From contig NZ_MJUX01000002.1 in NCBI RefSeq assembly GCF_001927245.1, forward strand, positions 434,001 to 498,000: a stretch of 64,000 bases of DNA. The letters run 5' to 3'. Source of the DNA: Acuticoccus yangtzensis (GTDB lineage: Bacteria; Pseudomonadota; Alphaproteobacteria; Rhizobiales; Amorphaceae). A program made the position numbers and the translations under genes. This document shows, piece by piece, positions 1-8,314 of this stretch. Below the pieces are notes generated by a model that had not been told where the DNA came from, searched no databases, and saw only the letters and a program-made list of their open reading frames with translations. The number at the start of each line of letters is the position of its first letter. Within the stretch, counting starts at the first letter, position 1.

Positions 1-165
1 CTCCTGCACGAGGTGTGGGGGTACAACTCTGGGGTGACGACCCACACGCTGGAGACGCATATCTACCGCCTGCGCCAGAAGATCGAGAAGAACCCCGCGT
101 CCGCCGAACTCCTGGTGACGGAAGCGGGCGGCTACAAGCTCATGCCACGGGCGGTGACTGCTTAA
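1..165 (+). CDS. Response regulator, OmpR-type DNA-binding domain (C-terminal end only)
   Basis: The reading frame is open from the first base of the window to a TAA and gives the last 54 residues of a protein. It matches the end of the OmpR/PhoB winged helix: the recognition-helix segment THTLETHIYRLRQKIE followed by the wing strand LLVTEAGGYKLM. The receiver domain lies outside the window. The protein would bind DNA as the output half of a two-component system. A cyclic-nucleotide-binding protein starts two bases after its stop, so the two are probably co-transcribed. The sensor kinase and the target genes are not visible. Confidence 0.85.
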   Translation, partial: LLHEVWGYNSGVTTHTLETHIYRLRQKIEKNPASAELLVTEAGGYKLMPRAVTA

Positions 166-167
166 CC

Positions 168-629
168 GTGAGTCTCGCCCGTCACATGGCGGTGATGCGG
201 AACGCGCCGATGCTGAAGTCTCTGGGTGAAGAGGCTTTGAAGCTCCTCGCGTTCGGCAGCTTGCCGCGGTCCTACAAGCCAAGGCAGGCCCTGTTCGAGG
301 CGGGGGACGATGCCGAAGGTGCCATCCTGATCCTGGGCGGGCAGCTTCGTCTCGTCCCCGCAGCGATCGGCGGAGCGCCGCGCGTCGTCGGTGTCGGCCA
401 CCTGATCGACGAGCTTGCGCTGATCGTGCCGGCCCAGCGCAGCATGTCCGCCGTCGCGCAGACCACCGTCGAGGTGCTGGAGCTCCCGCGGGACCAGATG
501 ATGCGGATCCTCGAAGAATATCCGGACGCGGCGAACATGCTGCGCGAACGCCTCGCCAAACGCACGATGGCGTTGATCGACGAGGTCAACGCCCTGCGCG
601 ACAGGATGGACGGTCCGCCGCGCGATTGA
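168..629 (+). CDS. Small cyclic nucleotide-binding domain protein (CRP-like sensor without HTH)
   Basis: The protein is about 153 residues from a GTG two bases after the upstream stop; an ATG six codons later (186) is an alternative start. It consists almost entirely of one cNMP-binding beta-roll, with FEAGDDAEGAILILGG resembling the first half of a CRP sensor domain. It ends with a helix resembling the CRP dimer helix. There is no helix-turn-helix after it, so it is unlikely to be a transcription factor by itself. Tight spacing to the OmpR-type regulator suggests an accessory role in that signalling system, which is inference. Ligand residues are not clear enough to say whether it binds cAMP or cGMP. 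Confidence 0.7.
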   Translation: MSLARHMAVMRNAPMLKSLGEEALKLLAFGSLPRSYKPRQALFEAGDDAEGAILILGGQLRLVPAAIGGAPRVVGVGHLIDELALIVPAQRSMSAVAQTTVEVLELPRDQMMRILEEYPDAANMLRERLAKRTMALIDEVNALRDRMDGPPRD

Positions 630-697
630 CGCCGCGCGCGCGAACGCGCCGGCCAAGCGCGCCCGGCCGCCGTCTCCGCGCCGCCCGGCCTGTTCCG

Positions 698-2782
698 TCA
701 ACCGGCGAGGGAGTGGGAGGCCGCCGGCGCCGCCAGAAGGCGCTCCTTGAAGCGCTCCAGCGGCATCGCGTCGCCGAAGTGGGTGCCCTGGGCGTAGCGC
801 ACGTCGTACGCGGCCACGCGCTGCACATCGAGCGACGTCGCCACCGCCAGCGCGGACACCATCAACCCCCGTTGCCGCGCCGCCTCGATGAGGGCGCGCA
901 AGACGAGGTCGCCCGCCCCCGTTTCGGCACTGCGGATCGCATCGAGCGGCAGCTTGACGTGGCGCAGCGGCAGGCTGCCGGGGCTGAGCAGCGCCCCCGC
1001 CGCCTGCTGCGCCCGCTGCACGACGCCGACACCGCTCGACAGAAGATCGAGGAAGCGCGTGCGCAGCGGCCAGGTGAGGCTCGGGCGCGGGTCACCGTCG
1101 AGCTGCAGCCGCAGCCGTCCGCCCGAACGGCTGAGGATCGCGCGCGCTTCGTCCAGCCCGTCCAGCACTTCCGCGGCGTGAAGGTGGGCGCTGCGCAGCG
1201 GCAGGATGCAGACGGGCAGCCTGTCGCATCCGGCCGCGAGGCTCTCGAGATCGCGGACCATCAGCTCCACCACCGCGGCACCCACCTGCGGCAACAGGCT
1301 TTGCTCCTCCTCCTCGCCGATGAGGGAGAGGTCGGCGAGGCGTTCCTCGTCGCGCCAGCGTGCGGCGACGTCCATCGCCACGACGGCGCCCGTCTTCACG
1401 TCGACGATCGGCTGGTAGAGGTTCACGAAGGCGCCCGCCTTGAGGGCGCGGCGGATCCTCTTGCGCCGCTCGCTGCGCCCCTCGTGCTCGCGCTGCAAGG
1501 CGGTATCGTAGCGCGTGGCGCCGAGGGAGCGGTCGCTCTTGGCGTGGAACAGCGCCATGTCGGCGGCGCGGTAGAGCTCGCCCGAACTGTCCGCGTCGGA
1601 CGGGAAGGCGGCCGCGCCGATCGACAGGTTCACGGTCATCGGCATCCCGCGATATTCGAACGCCACGTTGCGCACGTTGGCGAAGCGCTCGACGAGATTG
1701 TGCAGTTCGTCCGCGTTGCCGAGGTCAGGGATGACGATGGCGAACTCGTCTCCGCCGAGGCGGGCGAGCAGATCGCCGCCCCTGAGATTGGCCGACAGCG
1801 TGCGCGCCACCGCCCGCAGCGCCTCGTCCCCGGCCTCGTGGCCGTGCACGTCGTTGATGGTCTTGAAATGGTCGAGGTCGACGAGCATCAGGCCGACGCT
1901 ACGCTGATTGCGGGCGGCTGCCGCGATGTCATGGTCGATGCGCTGCTGCCAGTGGAAGCGGTTCGGCACGCTGGTCAGGCTGTCGATGTTGGCCGCCGAC
2001 CAGAGGCGCACCTGCGTTTCGCGCTCCTCGGTCACGTCCTGCAGGATGCCGTAGACGGTGTCGCTGCCGTTGTCTTTGAGGGCGACGTAGCCGATGGAGC
2101 GCACGATGCGGCGCTGCCCGTCCGCCCGCAGCATGGGCAGGACGTAGCTGTAGCCGGCCCGGTGCTCCTTGGCGCGCTTCAGGTTGGAGCGCACGATCTC
2201 CCGCACGTCCGGCTCGTAGAAGGCGATGGCGTCGTCCATGGTGAGCCGCTGGCCGGGGGCGAGACCGTGGATGCGGTAGGCGTCGTCGGACAAGGTGAGG
2301 CGGCCGGTCGCGATCTCGAGCTGCCAGAAGCCGATGCCGGAAATGTTGTCGAGCGCGTCGTTGGCGGCGGCGGTGAGCACGTGGTCGCGCTCGTCGAGGC
2401 CCTGCATCTCCTCGTTCAGCTTCTTGGACTCGCGCAGGAGGTCGAAGACGGTTTCGGCGCTGAGGAGGGCGCGTGCCTTGTCGCCGTCCTCGTCTTCGGC
2501 GCGCATGAGGAGGATCGGATCGTCCTCGTAGCGGCGGTCGCACAGACCGAGCCAGGGCGTATCGTCGAGCGGGATGCGGCCGATCTCGCTCTCCGGCACG
2601 GCGCCGTAGCGGGCGGTGGCGTCGGCGATCAAGGCGAGGGTTTCGGCGTCGACATCGCGTTCAGCGAAAGTCCCAGCCGAGACTCGTGTGCCATCATGGG
2701 GCCAGATGAGGATGATGTCGCGCAGATTGCCAGCCCACTGAGCAAGGTGTATCAGGCGGGTTTTCTGCTGCAGAGTTTTCAA
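698..2782 (-). CDS. PAS-GGDEF-EAL protein, probable diguanylate cyclase with degenerate EAL domain
   Basis: This 694-residue protein has an unassigned N-terminal region (1-115), a PAS_3-like sensor fold (about 145-255), a GGDEF domain (about 262-425) and an EAL-like domain (about 440-690). The GGDEF signature is intact at 343-347, with an RGGD inhibitory I-site at 334-337, so c-di-GMP synthesis with product feedback is likely. The EAL domain keeps YQPIV (456-460), but the ExL position reads DVA (471-473) and the later loop reads GTHFGDAMP, so phosphodiesterase activity is doubtful. No transmembrane segment is evident, so it is probably cytosolic. It is divergent from the type I secretion genes, and a shared control region is possible. 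Confidence 0.85.
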   Translation of the reverse strand: MKTLQQKTRLIHLAQWAGNLRDIILIWPHDGTRVSAGTFAERDVDAETLALIADATARYGAVPESEIGRIPLDDTPWLGLCDRRYEDDPILLMRAEDEDGDKARALLSAETVFDLLRESKKLNEEMQGLDERDHVLTAAANDALDNISGIGFWQLEIATGRLTLSDDAYRIHGLAPGQRLTMDDAIAFYEPDVREIVRSNLKRAKEHRAGYSYVLPMLRADGQRRIVRSIGYVALKDNGSDTVYGILQDVTEERETQVRLWSAANIDSLTSVPNRFHWQQRIDHDIAAAARNQRSVGLMLVDLDHFKTINDVHGHEAGDEALRAVARTLSANLRGGDLLARLGGDEFAIVIPDLGNADELHNLVERFANVRNVAFEYRGMPMTVNLSIGAAAFPSDADSSGELYRAADMALFHAKSDRSLGATRYDTALQREHEGRSERRKRIRRALKAGAFVNLYQPIVDVKTGAVVAMDVAARWRDEERLADLSLIGEEEEQSLLPQVGAAVVELMVRDLESLAAGCDRLPVCILPLRSAHLHAAEVLDGLDEARAILSRSGGRLRLQLDGDPRPSLTWPLRTRFLDLLSSGVGVVQRAQQAAGALLSPGSLPLRHVKLPLDAIRSAETGAGDLVLRALIEAARQRGLMVSALAVATSLDVQRVAAYDVRYAQGTHFGDAMPLERFKERLLAAPAASHSLAG

Positions 2783-2959
2783 AGCTGGACCCCAGGGGAT
2801 TGCGGCGTGCAGGAGCAGGACGCCCTCGTGGCGGACGTCCCGGTCGGCTGGAACGCACCTGCCCCAAAAGTTCGCGCGTCACAACATTCTGAAAAGGCTT
2901 GTGCCATACACCATGCTCTATAGCGCAAAAGTGCACGGCCCATGACATCGACCCTCCTG

Positions 2960-2984
2960 CTTCGTAAAAATGCCATTTACGAAG
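2960..2984. promoter_or_regulatory. Perfect 9-bp inverted repeat (operator-like)
   Basis: CTTCGTAAA and TTTACGAAG are exact reverse complements separated by seven bases. The element is AT-rich, has no following T-tract, and lies between divergent genes. A dimeric regulator's operator is therefore more likely than a terminator. The protein that would bind is unknown. Confidence 0.45.
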
Positions 2985-3037
2985 ATGTAGAAGCAGTGAA
3001 TGCCCGCTGCCCTGGCGCTGTGCTGGCCGTCACTGTA

Positions 3038-3055
3038 GGGTCGCCGCGGCGACCC
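3038..3055. promoter_or_regulatory. Perfect 18-bp palindrome upstream of type I secretion genes
   Basis: GGGTCGCCGCGGCGACCC is its own reverse complement. It ends about 40 bases before the start codon of the secretion ATPase, where a repressor site or a 5' UTR hairpin would act. It could also be a chance product of high GC, although a full 18-bp palindrome is uncommon. Confidence 0.4.
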
Positions 3056-3096
3056 AATATTCTGTCTGTATGGTACTGTGAGGGGCAAGACGCCCA

Positions 3097-4938
3097 ATGA
3101 CGTCGAACATTCTAGCCAATGCGATCGCGGCGACACGACGCACCTTCATCTCGGTGGCAGCGTTCAGTTGCGTGGTGAACATTTTGATGCTCACCGGGCC
3201 GCTGTTCATGCTGCAGATCTATGATCGCGTGTTGACGAGCCGTTCGGTGCCGACTCTGGTCGCGCTCACGGGGCTCGTCGTCGGCATCTATCTTTTCATG
3301 GGCATCATCGACCTGGTGCGCTACCGGATCCTGACACGGATCGGCCACCGTTTCGACGAGGCGGTGGGGCGCTCGGCCTTCCTGGCGCAGGTGTCGGCTC
3401 CGGTGCAGGCCGGTCCCTTGGCCGCCAAGACAGAGCCGGTGCGCGATGTCGACCAGTTGCGCCAATTTTTTTCCTCGACCGGTGTCACGGCCCTCTTCGA
3501 CATGCCGTGGATGCCCATTTATATCGGCATCGTCTTCGCCATTCATCCGTGGCTCGGTCTTCTCGCTCTTCTGGGCGCCGTGGTCCTCTTCACCATCGCC
3601 TATGCGACCGACCGGGTCGCGCGGCCGGCCATGAAGGTCAGCGGTGAATTTTCCACACAGCGCAATGCCGTTGTGAACTCCGGCCGGCGCAATGCTGAAG
3701 TGCTGCACGGCATGGGCATGATGAACGCCGTCGGCACACAGTGGGACAAGGTCAACGACAAGTTCCTGGCCGCCAACGCCAAGGCGGCGGACATCGTCGG
3801 CCTGTCGACGGTGGCGTCCAAGATCTTCCGCCTGTTCCTGCAGTCGGCGGTTCTGGCGCTGGGCGCCTACCTCGCCATTCAGCAGATCATTTCGCCGGGC
3901 GCGATGATCGCCTCGTCCATCATCATGGCGCGCGGCCTGCAGCCGGTGGAACTGGCGGTGCAGAACTGGCGCGGCATGCTGGCCGCGCAGCAGGCCTATC
4001 GCCGTCTGAAGCAGCTTTTCGACCGGCCGCAGCCCATCGAGGCGATCGACCTTCCCGCGCCGCGGCGCGACCTCACCGTCGACGGTGTGACCGTGCTGCC
4101 GCCCGGCACCCGCACGCCGACCCTCGTCGACATCCGCTTCCAGGTGAAGGCGGGGACGGCGCTCGGCATCATCGGCCAGTCCGGCTCGGGCAAGTCCACC
4201 CTGGCGCGCGCCCTCGTCAACGTGTGGCCGACGGTGCGCGGCTCCATCAACCTCGATGGTGCGCCGCTGCCGCAGTGGAAGCCGGAGGTTCTCGGCCGCC
4301 ACCTCGGCTATCTGCCGCAGGACGTGGAGCTGTTCGAGGGAACGATCGCCGAGAACATCGCCCGCTTCGACCCCAATGCGGAGGACGAGAAGGTCATCGC
4401 CGCGGCCAAGATCGCCGGCTGTCACGACCTGATCTTGTCCTTCAAGGACGGCTATTCGACCCAGATCGGCGACCAGGGCGCGACGCTGTCGGCCGGTCAG
4501 CGGCAACGGGTCGCGTTGGCCCGCGCGCTCTACAATGATCCCTTCATGGTCGTTCTCGATGAGCCGAACTCCAACCTCGACGGCTATGGCGACTCGGCCC
4601 TGAACAGGGCGATCACCATCTGCAAGCAGCGCGGGGCGATCATCATCGTCGTGGCGCACCGGCCCTCGGCGCTGTCGGCGACGGACAAGCTGTGCCTCAT
4701 CGAAAACGGGCGCATGGCCGACTTCGGCGACCGCGACGAGGTGCTGAAGAAGGTGATGCGGCGCGAGAAGGTCGACAACGTGCGCGTCCCGGCGCAGCTT
4801 CAAGGCAAGCGCGGGCCGGCCCAGCCGCAAAAGCCGCAGGGCTCCGGCGAGGACGACGGCGACACGATCGCCGCTGACGGGCCGCAGGCGGCCTCTACGG
4901 CGCAGGCCCCGGCCTCCGCCGCCACCAAGAACGCTTAA
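3097..4938 (+). CDS. Type I secretion system permease/ATPase (PrtD/HlyB-like ABC exporter)
   Basis: This 613-residue half-transporter of the PrtD family exports unfolded proteins with a C-terminal secretion signal, together with an HlyD-type adaptor and an outer-membrane TolC. The N-terminal half (about 15-300) has the hydrophobic segments of an ABC exporter. The ATPase half has Walker A GQSGSGKST near 360-368, the signature LSAGQRQRVALARAL near 464, and Walker B VVLDEPNSNLD near 485-495. No N-terminal C39 peptidase domain is present. The last 60 residues are a Pro/Ala/Gln-rich tail. The adaptor gene follows at once. No RTX-type substrate and no tolC are in the window. Confidence 0.93.
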   Translation: MTSNILANAIAATRRTFISVAAFSCVVNILMLTGPLFMLQIYDRVLTSRSVPTLVALTGLVVGIYLFMGIIDLVRYRILTRIGHRFDEAVGRSAFLAQVSAPVQAGPLAAKTEPVRDVDQLRQFFSSTGVTALFDMPWMPIYIGIVFAIHPWLGLLALLGAVVLFTIAYATDRVARPAMKVSGEFSTQRNAVVNSGRRNAEVLHGMGMMNAVGTQWDKVNDKFLAANAKAADIVGLSTVASKIFRLFLQSAVLALGAYLAIQQIISPGAMIASSIIMARGLQPVELAVQNWRGMLAAQQAYRRLKQLFDRPQPIEAIDLPAPRRDLTVDGVTVLPPGTRTPTLVDIRFQVKAGTALGIIGQSGSGKSTLARALVNVWPTVRGSINLDGAPLPQWKPEVLGRHLGYLPQDVELFEGTIAENIARFDPNAEDEKVIAAAKIAGCHDLILSFKDGYSTQIGDQGATLSAGQRQRVALARALYNDPFMVVLDEPNSNLDGYGDSALNRAITICKQRGAIIIVVAHRPSALSATDKLCLIENGRMADFGDRDEVLKKVMRREKVDNVRVPAQLQGKRGPAQPQKPQGSGEDDGDTIAADGPQAASTAQAPASAATKNA

Positions 4939-4960
4939 GTCTCGCAGACGGTTGAAACCC

Positions 4961-6295
4961 ATGGCTCTTCCGACCAAGCAAATCGCCGCCCCGCAGAAGC
5001 CGAAATTCTCGTCCTCCATCCGCGCCTACGTGCTCGGCGGGACCGTCGCCTGCGCCACGCTGATCGTCGGCTTCGGCGGCTGGGCGGCCACGGCCGAGCT
5101 CGCCTCCGCCGTCGTCTCCACCGGGCGCGTGGTGGTCGCCACCAACGTCAAGCAGGTGCAGCACCCGGACGGCGGCATCGTCGGCGAGATCATGGTGGCC
5201 GACGGCGACCGCGTCCAAGCCGGCGACCTCCTTCTCAGGCTGGACGAGACGCTGGTCGCCGCCAACCGCGCGTTGTTGGACGGGCAGATCGTCGCCATGG
5301 AGGCGCGCCTCGCCCGGCTCCAGGCCGAGCGGGAGGACGATCCGTCGATCACCCCGTCCGATGAACTCGCCTCCCGTCTCGACGATCCCTTGGTGCAACG
5401 CGCCATGGAGTCGGAGAACAAGGTGTTCATGGCCCGCAAGGAGACGATCAAAGGCCAGGTGGACCGGCTGACCGAGCGCACCAAGCAGCTCGAACAGCAG
5501 ATCGAAGGTCTGACCGCCCAGCGCCAGGCGAAAGAGGACGAGATCGCCCTCATCGACGAGGAGCTCGAGGTTCTCGGCGGGCTCTACGACCGCGGCCGCA
5601 CCACGCGCGACAAGATCGTCAACCTGAAGCGCAACCGGACCCGATTGGAAGGTGAGCGCGGCGAGCTGACATCGCAGATCGCCATGGCGCAAGGCCGCAT
5701 CAACGAGACCGAGCTGGAGGTCCTGCAGCTCACCATCGACCAGCGCGAGAAGACCTTCGCCGAGATCACCGAGATCGAGCCGGAGCTCGCCAACCTGAAG
5801 GAACGCCGCGTCGCCGCCGACTTCCAGTTGAAGCGCATGGACATCCGCTCGCCCTCCAACGGCACGGTGTTCGAGCTCGGCGTCCACACCGTCGGCGGCG
5901 TGGTGCAGCCGGCTCAGACGATCATGCAGATCGTCCCGCAGGCGGACCAGCTCGTGATCGAGTCGCGCATCGCCCCGGCGGACATCGACGAGGTCGTGGT
6001 CGGCCAGCACGCCACCGTGGTGCTGTCCGCGTTCGACCATCGCACCACGCCGCAGCTCAACGGCGAGGTCACCTTCGTCGCCGCCGAGGCGAGCTTCGAC
6101 GAGGTGTTGAACGTCACCTACTATCTGGTGCGCACCTCGCTCGCCGAGCACGAGCTGGACCGGCTGGACGACGGCCTGGTGCTGATGCCCGGCATGCCCG
6201 CCGAGGTCTACATCTCCACCGGCGGGCAAACCGTGGTGCAGTATCTCGTGAAGCCGCTGTCCGAGCAGATCCGCCGCGCCTGGCGCGAGACCTGA
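4961..6295 (+). CDS. Type I secretion membrane-fusion protein, HlyD/PrtE family
   Basis: This is the periplasmic adaptor that links the ABC exporter to an outer-membrane channel. It has one N-terminal membrane segment (about 20-45, YVLGGTVACATLIVGFGGWA), then a lipoyl/barrel-sandwich half (VQHPDGGIVGEI), a long coiled-coil hairpin rich in Glu, Arg and Gln (about 100-270), and the closing barrel (DIRSPSNGTVFELGVHTVGG). Its length of about 444 residues is normal for the family. I chose the ATG; a TTG three codons upstream (4952) is also in frame. It starts 22 bases after the ATPase stop and clearly belongs to the same operon. Confidence 0.92.
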   Translation: MALPTKQIAAPQKPKFSSSIRAYVLGGTVACATLIVGFGGWAATAELASAVVSTGRVVVATNVKQVQHPDGGIVGEIMVADGDRVQAGDLLLRLDETLVAANRALLDGQIVAMEARLARLQAEREDDPSITPSDELASRLDDPLVQRAMESENKVFMARKETIKGQVDRLTERTKQLEQQIEGLTAQRQAKEDEIALIDEELEVLGGLYDRGRTTRDKIVNLKRNRTRLEGERGELTSQIAMAQGRINETELEVLQLTIDQREKTFAEITEIEPELANLKERRVAADFQLKRMDIRSPSNGTVFELGVHTVGGVVQPAQTIMQIVPQADQLVIESRIAPADIDEVVVGQHATVVLSAFDHRTTPQLNGEVTFVAAEASFDEVLNVTYYLVRTSLAEHELDRLDDGLVLMPGMPAEVYISTGGQTVVQYLVKPLSEQIRRAWRET

Positions 6296-6390
6296 TCGCG
6301 CCCCGGCGACGTCACACCCGGCGGACATCGCGCCCGGGCGAACATCCCGCGCCAAGCGGCGCGCTGCAGCACGAACGAACGCCGCCGGGT

Positions 6391-8202
6391 CTACTCGGCG
6401 GCTTCTTTTTTGGGTGGGGCCGTGGGCGGCGCGTCGCCGTCGTCGCCGGGCGCGAGGCGGGTGAAGGGCTCGGGCGTGACCTCTTTCCACTTGCGGTGAC
6501 CTTCCACCAGGCCCTCGATCCGCTGGAAGTCGAGCCGGTCGCTGTCCAGCTTTCGCACCCGCTCCTCGGTCTCACCGGCAACGGTCGCCTCCATGCCGAG
6601 CGCAACCAGCGCGTCCCGGCCGAAGCGGATCGCCGAATCGAGTGTCTCGCGGCGCTGATAGGCGATCCCGAGATCGAGGAGGTTGAGGGCATGGCGCCTG
6701 TCGAAGGCGCGCGCGAACACCTTCACTTCCGGAAACTGGGCGTGGATCACCTCGACGATGGCGTTCGTGCGCTCGGCCGGGGAGGTGCAGACGGCGATGA
6801 GCTGGCAGCGCTCGGCGCCGACCGAACGCAGCACGTCGAGCCGGTGCCCCTCACCGTAGAAGACGCGGCTGCCGAAGCGCCGCGCCTCGGTCACGCGCTC
6901 GGCATCGTTGTCGAGGATGATGGGCCGGTAGCCGCCGGCGAGGAACATCTGCGAGACGAGCTGGCCGAAGCGGCCGAAGCCGATGATGAGGACGTCGCCC
7001 ACCGCATCCTCGAAGGTTTCGGTCAGCGTGGCGACGGGCTTCGGCGGGATCAGCCGCGGCGCCAGGAAGCGGATCAGGAACGGCGTCGTCACCATCGACA
7101 GTGTGGCGATGGCGATGAGGAGGCTCGCATCGTCGGACGAGATCACCCCGCGCGTGGCGGCGGCGGTGTAGAGGACGAAGCCGAACTCGCCGCCTTGGGA
7201 GAGCAGGAGGCCGGTCTTGGTGGCGGTCGCATGGTCACGCCCGAAGAGCCGCACCAGGCCGTAGATCATCGCCGCCTTGAAGACGATCATGGAGACGAGG
7301 CCGCCGAGGATGATCTGCCAGCGCTCCATCACCAGGCCGAGGTCGATCGTCATGCCGACGGCGAGGAAGAAGAGGCCGAGGAGCAGGCCGCGGAAGGGCT
7401 CGATGTCGGCTTCCAGCTCGTGCCGGTAGTTGCTTTCGGCCAGCAGCACCCCGGCGAGGAAGGCGCCCATGGCCATGGAGAGGCCGACCGACATCATGGT
7501 TGTTGCGGCGGCGAGCACCACGAGGAGGGCCGCGGCGGTCATGATCTCGGTGCCGCCGAAGCGGGCGAGCAGCCGGAACATCGGCGACAGCAGATAGTGG
7601 CCGACGAGGATGATGCCGCCGAGCGCCGTCAACGCGGTGACGATGGAGAAGGCGACCTCGTCCCCTTCCATCGTCTCACCCGGCGCCAAGAGCGCGACGA
7701 TGAGGAGCAGCGGGACGATGGCGAGGTCCTGCATGAGAAGGATGGCGAAGGAGGTCTGGCCGTAGGCCATGCGCATCGCCCCGCGCTCTTCGATGAGCTG
7801 CATGGCGAGCGCGGTGGAGGAGAGCGACAGGCCGAGCCCGGCGACGAGCGCGGTGTTGAAGCTGTTCCCGAGGAGCAGCGGATAGATCATGATGAGGCCG
7901 GCGCACAGCACCACCTGCAACAGGCCGAGCCCGAAGATGTCCTTGCGCATCGCCCAAAGGCGGCCGGGGTTCAGCTCCAGCCCGATGAGGAAGAGCAGGA
8001 AGACCACGCCCAGCTCGGCGAATTGGACGATCTCCTCCGGCTCGCGCGTGATGCCGATGACCGAGGGGCCGAGCAGCATTCCGGCGAAAAGATAGCCGAG
8101 CACCGAGCCGAGGCCGAGGCGCTTGAAGATCGGCACGAAGAGCACCGCGGCGCCGAGGAAAGCGAGCACGGTGAGGTAGGCGGGTGTCGGGTCGCCATGC
8201 AT
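6391..8202 (-). CDS. Monovalent cation:proton antiporter, CPA2/Kef type with RCK (TrkA-N) domain
   Basis: This 603-residue inner-membrane protein has about twelve hydrophobic helices (residues 1-385), beginning YLTVLAFLGAAVLFVPIFKRL, as in the KefB/KefC/RosB antiporters. A cytosolic RCK domain starts near 405 with the Rossmann motif DVLIIGFGRFGQLVSQMFLAGG. K+ or Na+ exchange against protons is the expected role; Kef proteins answer electrophile stress through glutathione adducts. The tail is acidic, then Pro/Lys-rich. The ATG preceding HGDPTPAYL was chosen because the frame farther upstream is not hydrophobic and looks non-coding. It ends a same-strand run that begins with the hydroxybutyrate dehydrogenase gene. 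Confidence 0.88.
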   Translation of the reverse strand: MHGDPTPAYLTVLAFLGAAVLFVPIFKRLGLGSVLGYLFAGMLLGPSVIGITREPEEIVQFAELGVVFLLFLIGLELNPGRLWAMRKDIFGLGLLQVVLCAGLIMIYPLLLGNSFNTALVAGLGLSLSSTALAMQLIEERGAMRMAYGQTSFAILLMQDLAIVPLLLIVALLAPGETMEGDEVAFSIVTALTALGGIILVGHYLLSPMFRLLARFGGTEIMTAAALLVVLAAATTMMSVGLSMAMGAFLAGVLLAESNYRHELEADIEPFRGLLLGLFFLAVGMTIDLGLVMERWQIILGGLVSMIVFKAAMIYGLVRLFGRDHATATKTGLLLSQGGEFGFVLYTAAATRGVISSDDASLLIAIATLSMVTTPFLIRFLAPRLIPPKPVATLTETFEDAVGDVLIIGFGRFGQLVSQMFLAGGYRPIILDNDAERVTEARRFGSRVFYGEGHRLDVLRSVGAERCQLIAVCTSPAERTNAIVEVIHAQFPEVKVFARAFDRRHALNLLDLGIAYQRRETLDSAIRFGRDALVALGMEATVAGETEERVRKLDSDRLDFQRIEGLVEGHRKWKEVTPEPFTRLAPGDDGDAPPTAPPKKEAAE

Positions 8203-8314
8203 GGAGCAGCCCTTTCGGCGGCGGCTGAGAATAGCCCGGCGGGGCGGTTCGCGCGAGGGGGATGACGTCGTCGTGGTTCGCCGGGTACGGGTCGGCGCGG
8301 GAGGGCCCGCTCGG

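Larger units (their letters stand above)
2783..3096. other. Intergenic control region between the GGDEF protein and type I secretion genes
   Basis: This 314-base gap separates two divergently transcribed genes and is visibly more AT-rich than its surroundings. It holds two inverted repeats, listed separately, and a Shine-Dalgarno-like AGGGG just upstream of the secretion gene. I see no convincing sigma-70 pair and no credible small gene. Confidence 0.5.

Noticed and set aside
626-2923. Long open frame on the plus strand opposite the GGDEF gene, and many similar long frames opposite other genes
   Set aside because: In DNA this GC-rich the antisense frame of a real gene stays open. These frames are Arg/Ala/His-rich, match no family, and the opposite strand has clear domains.
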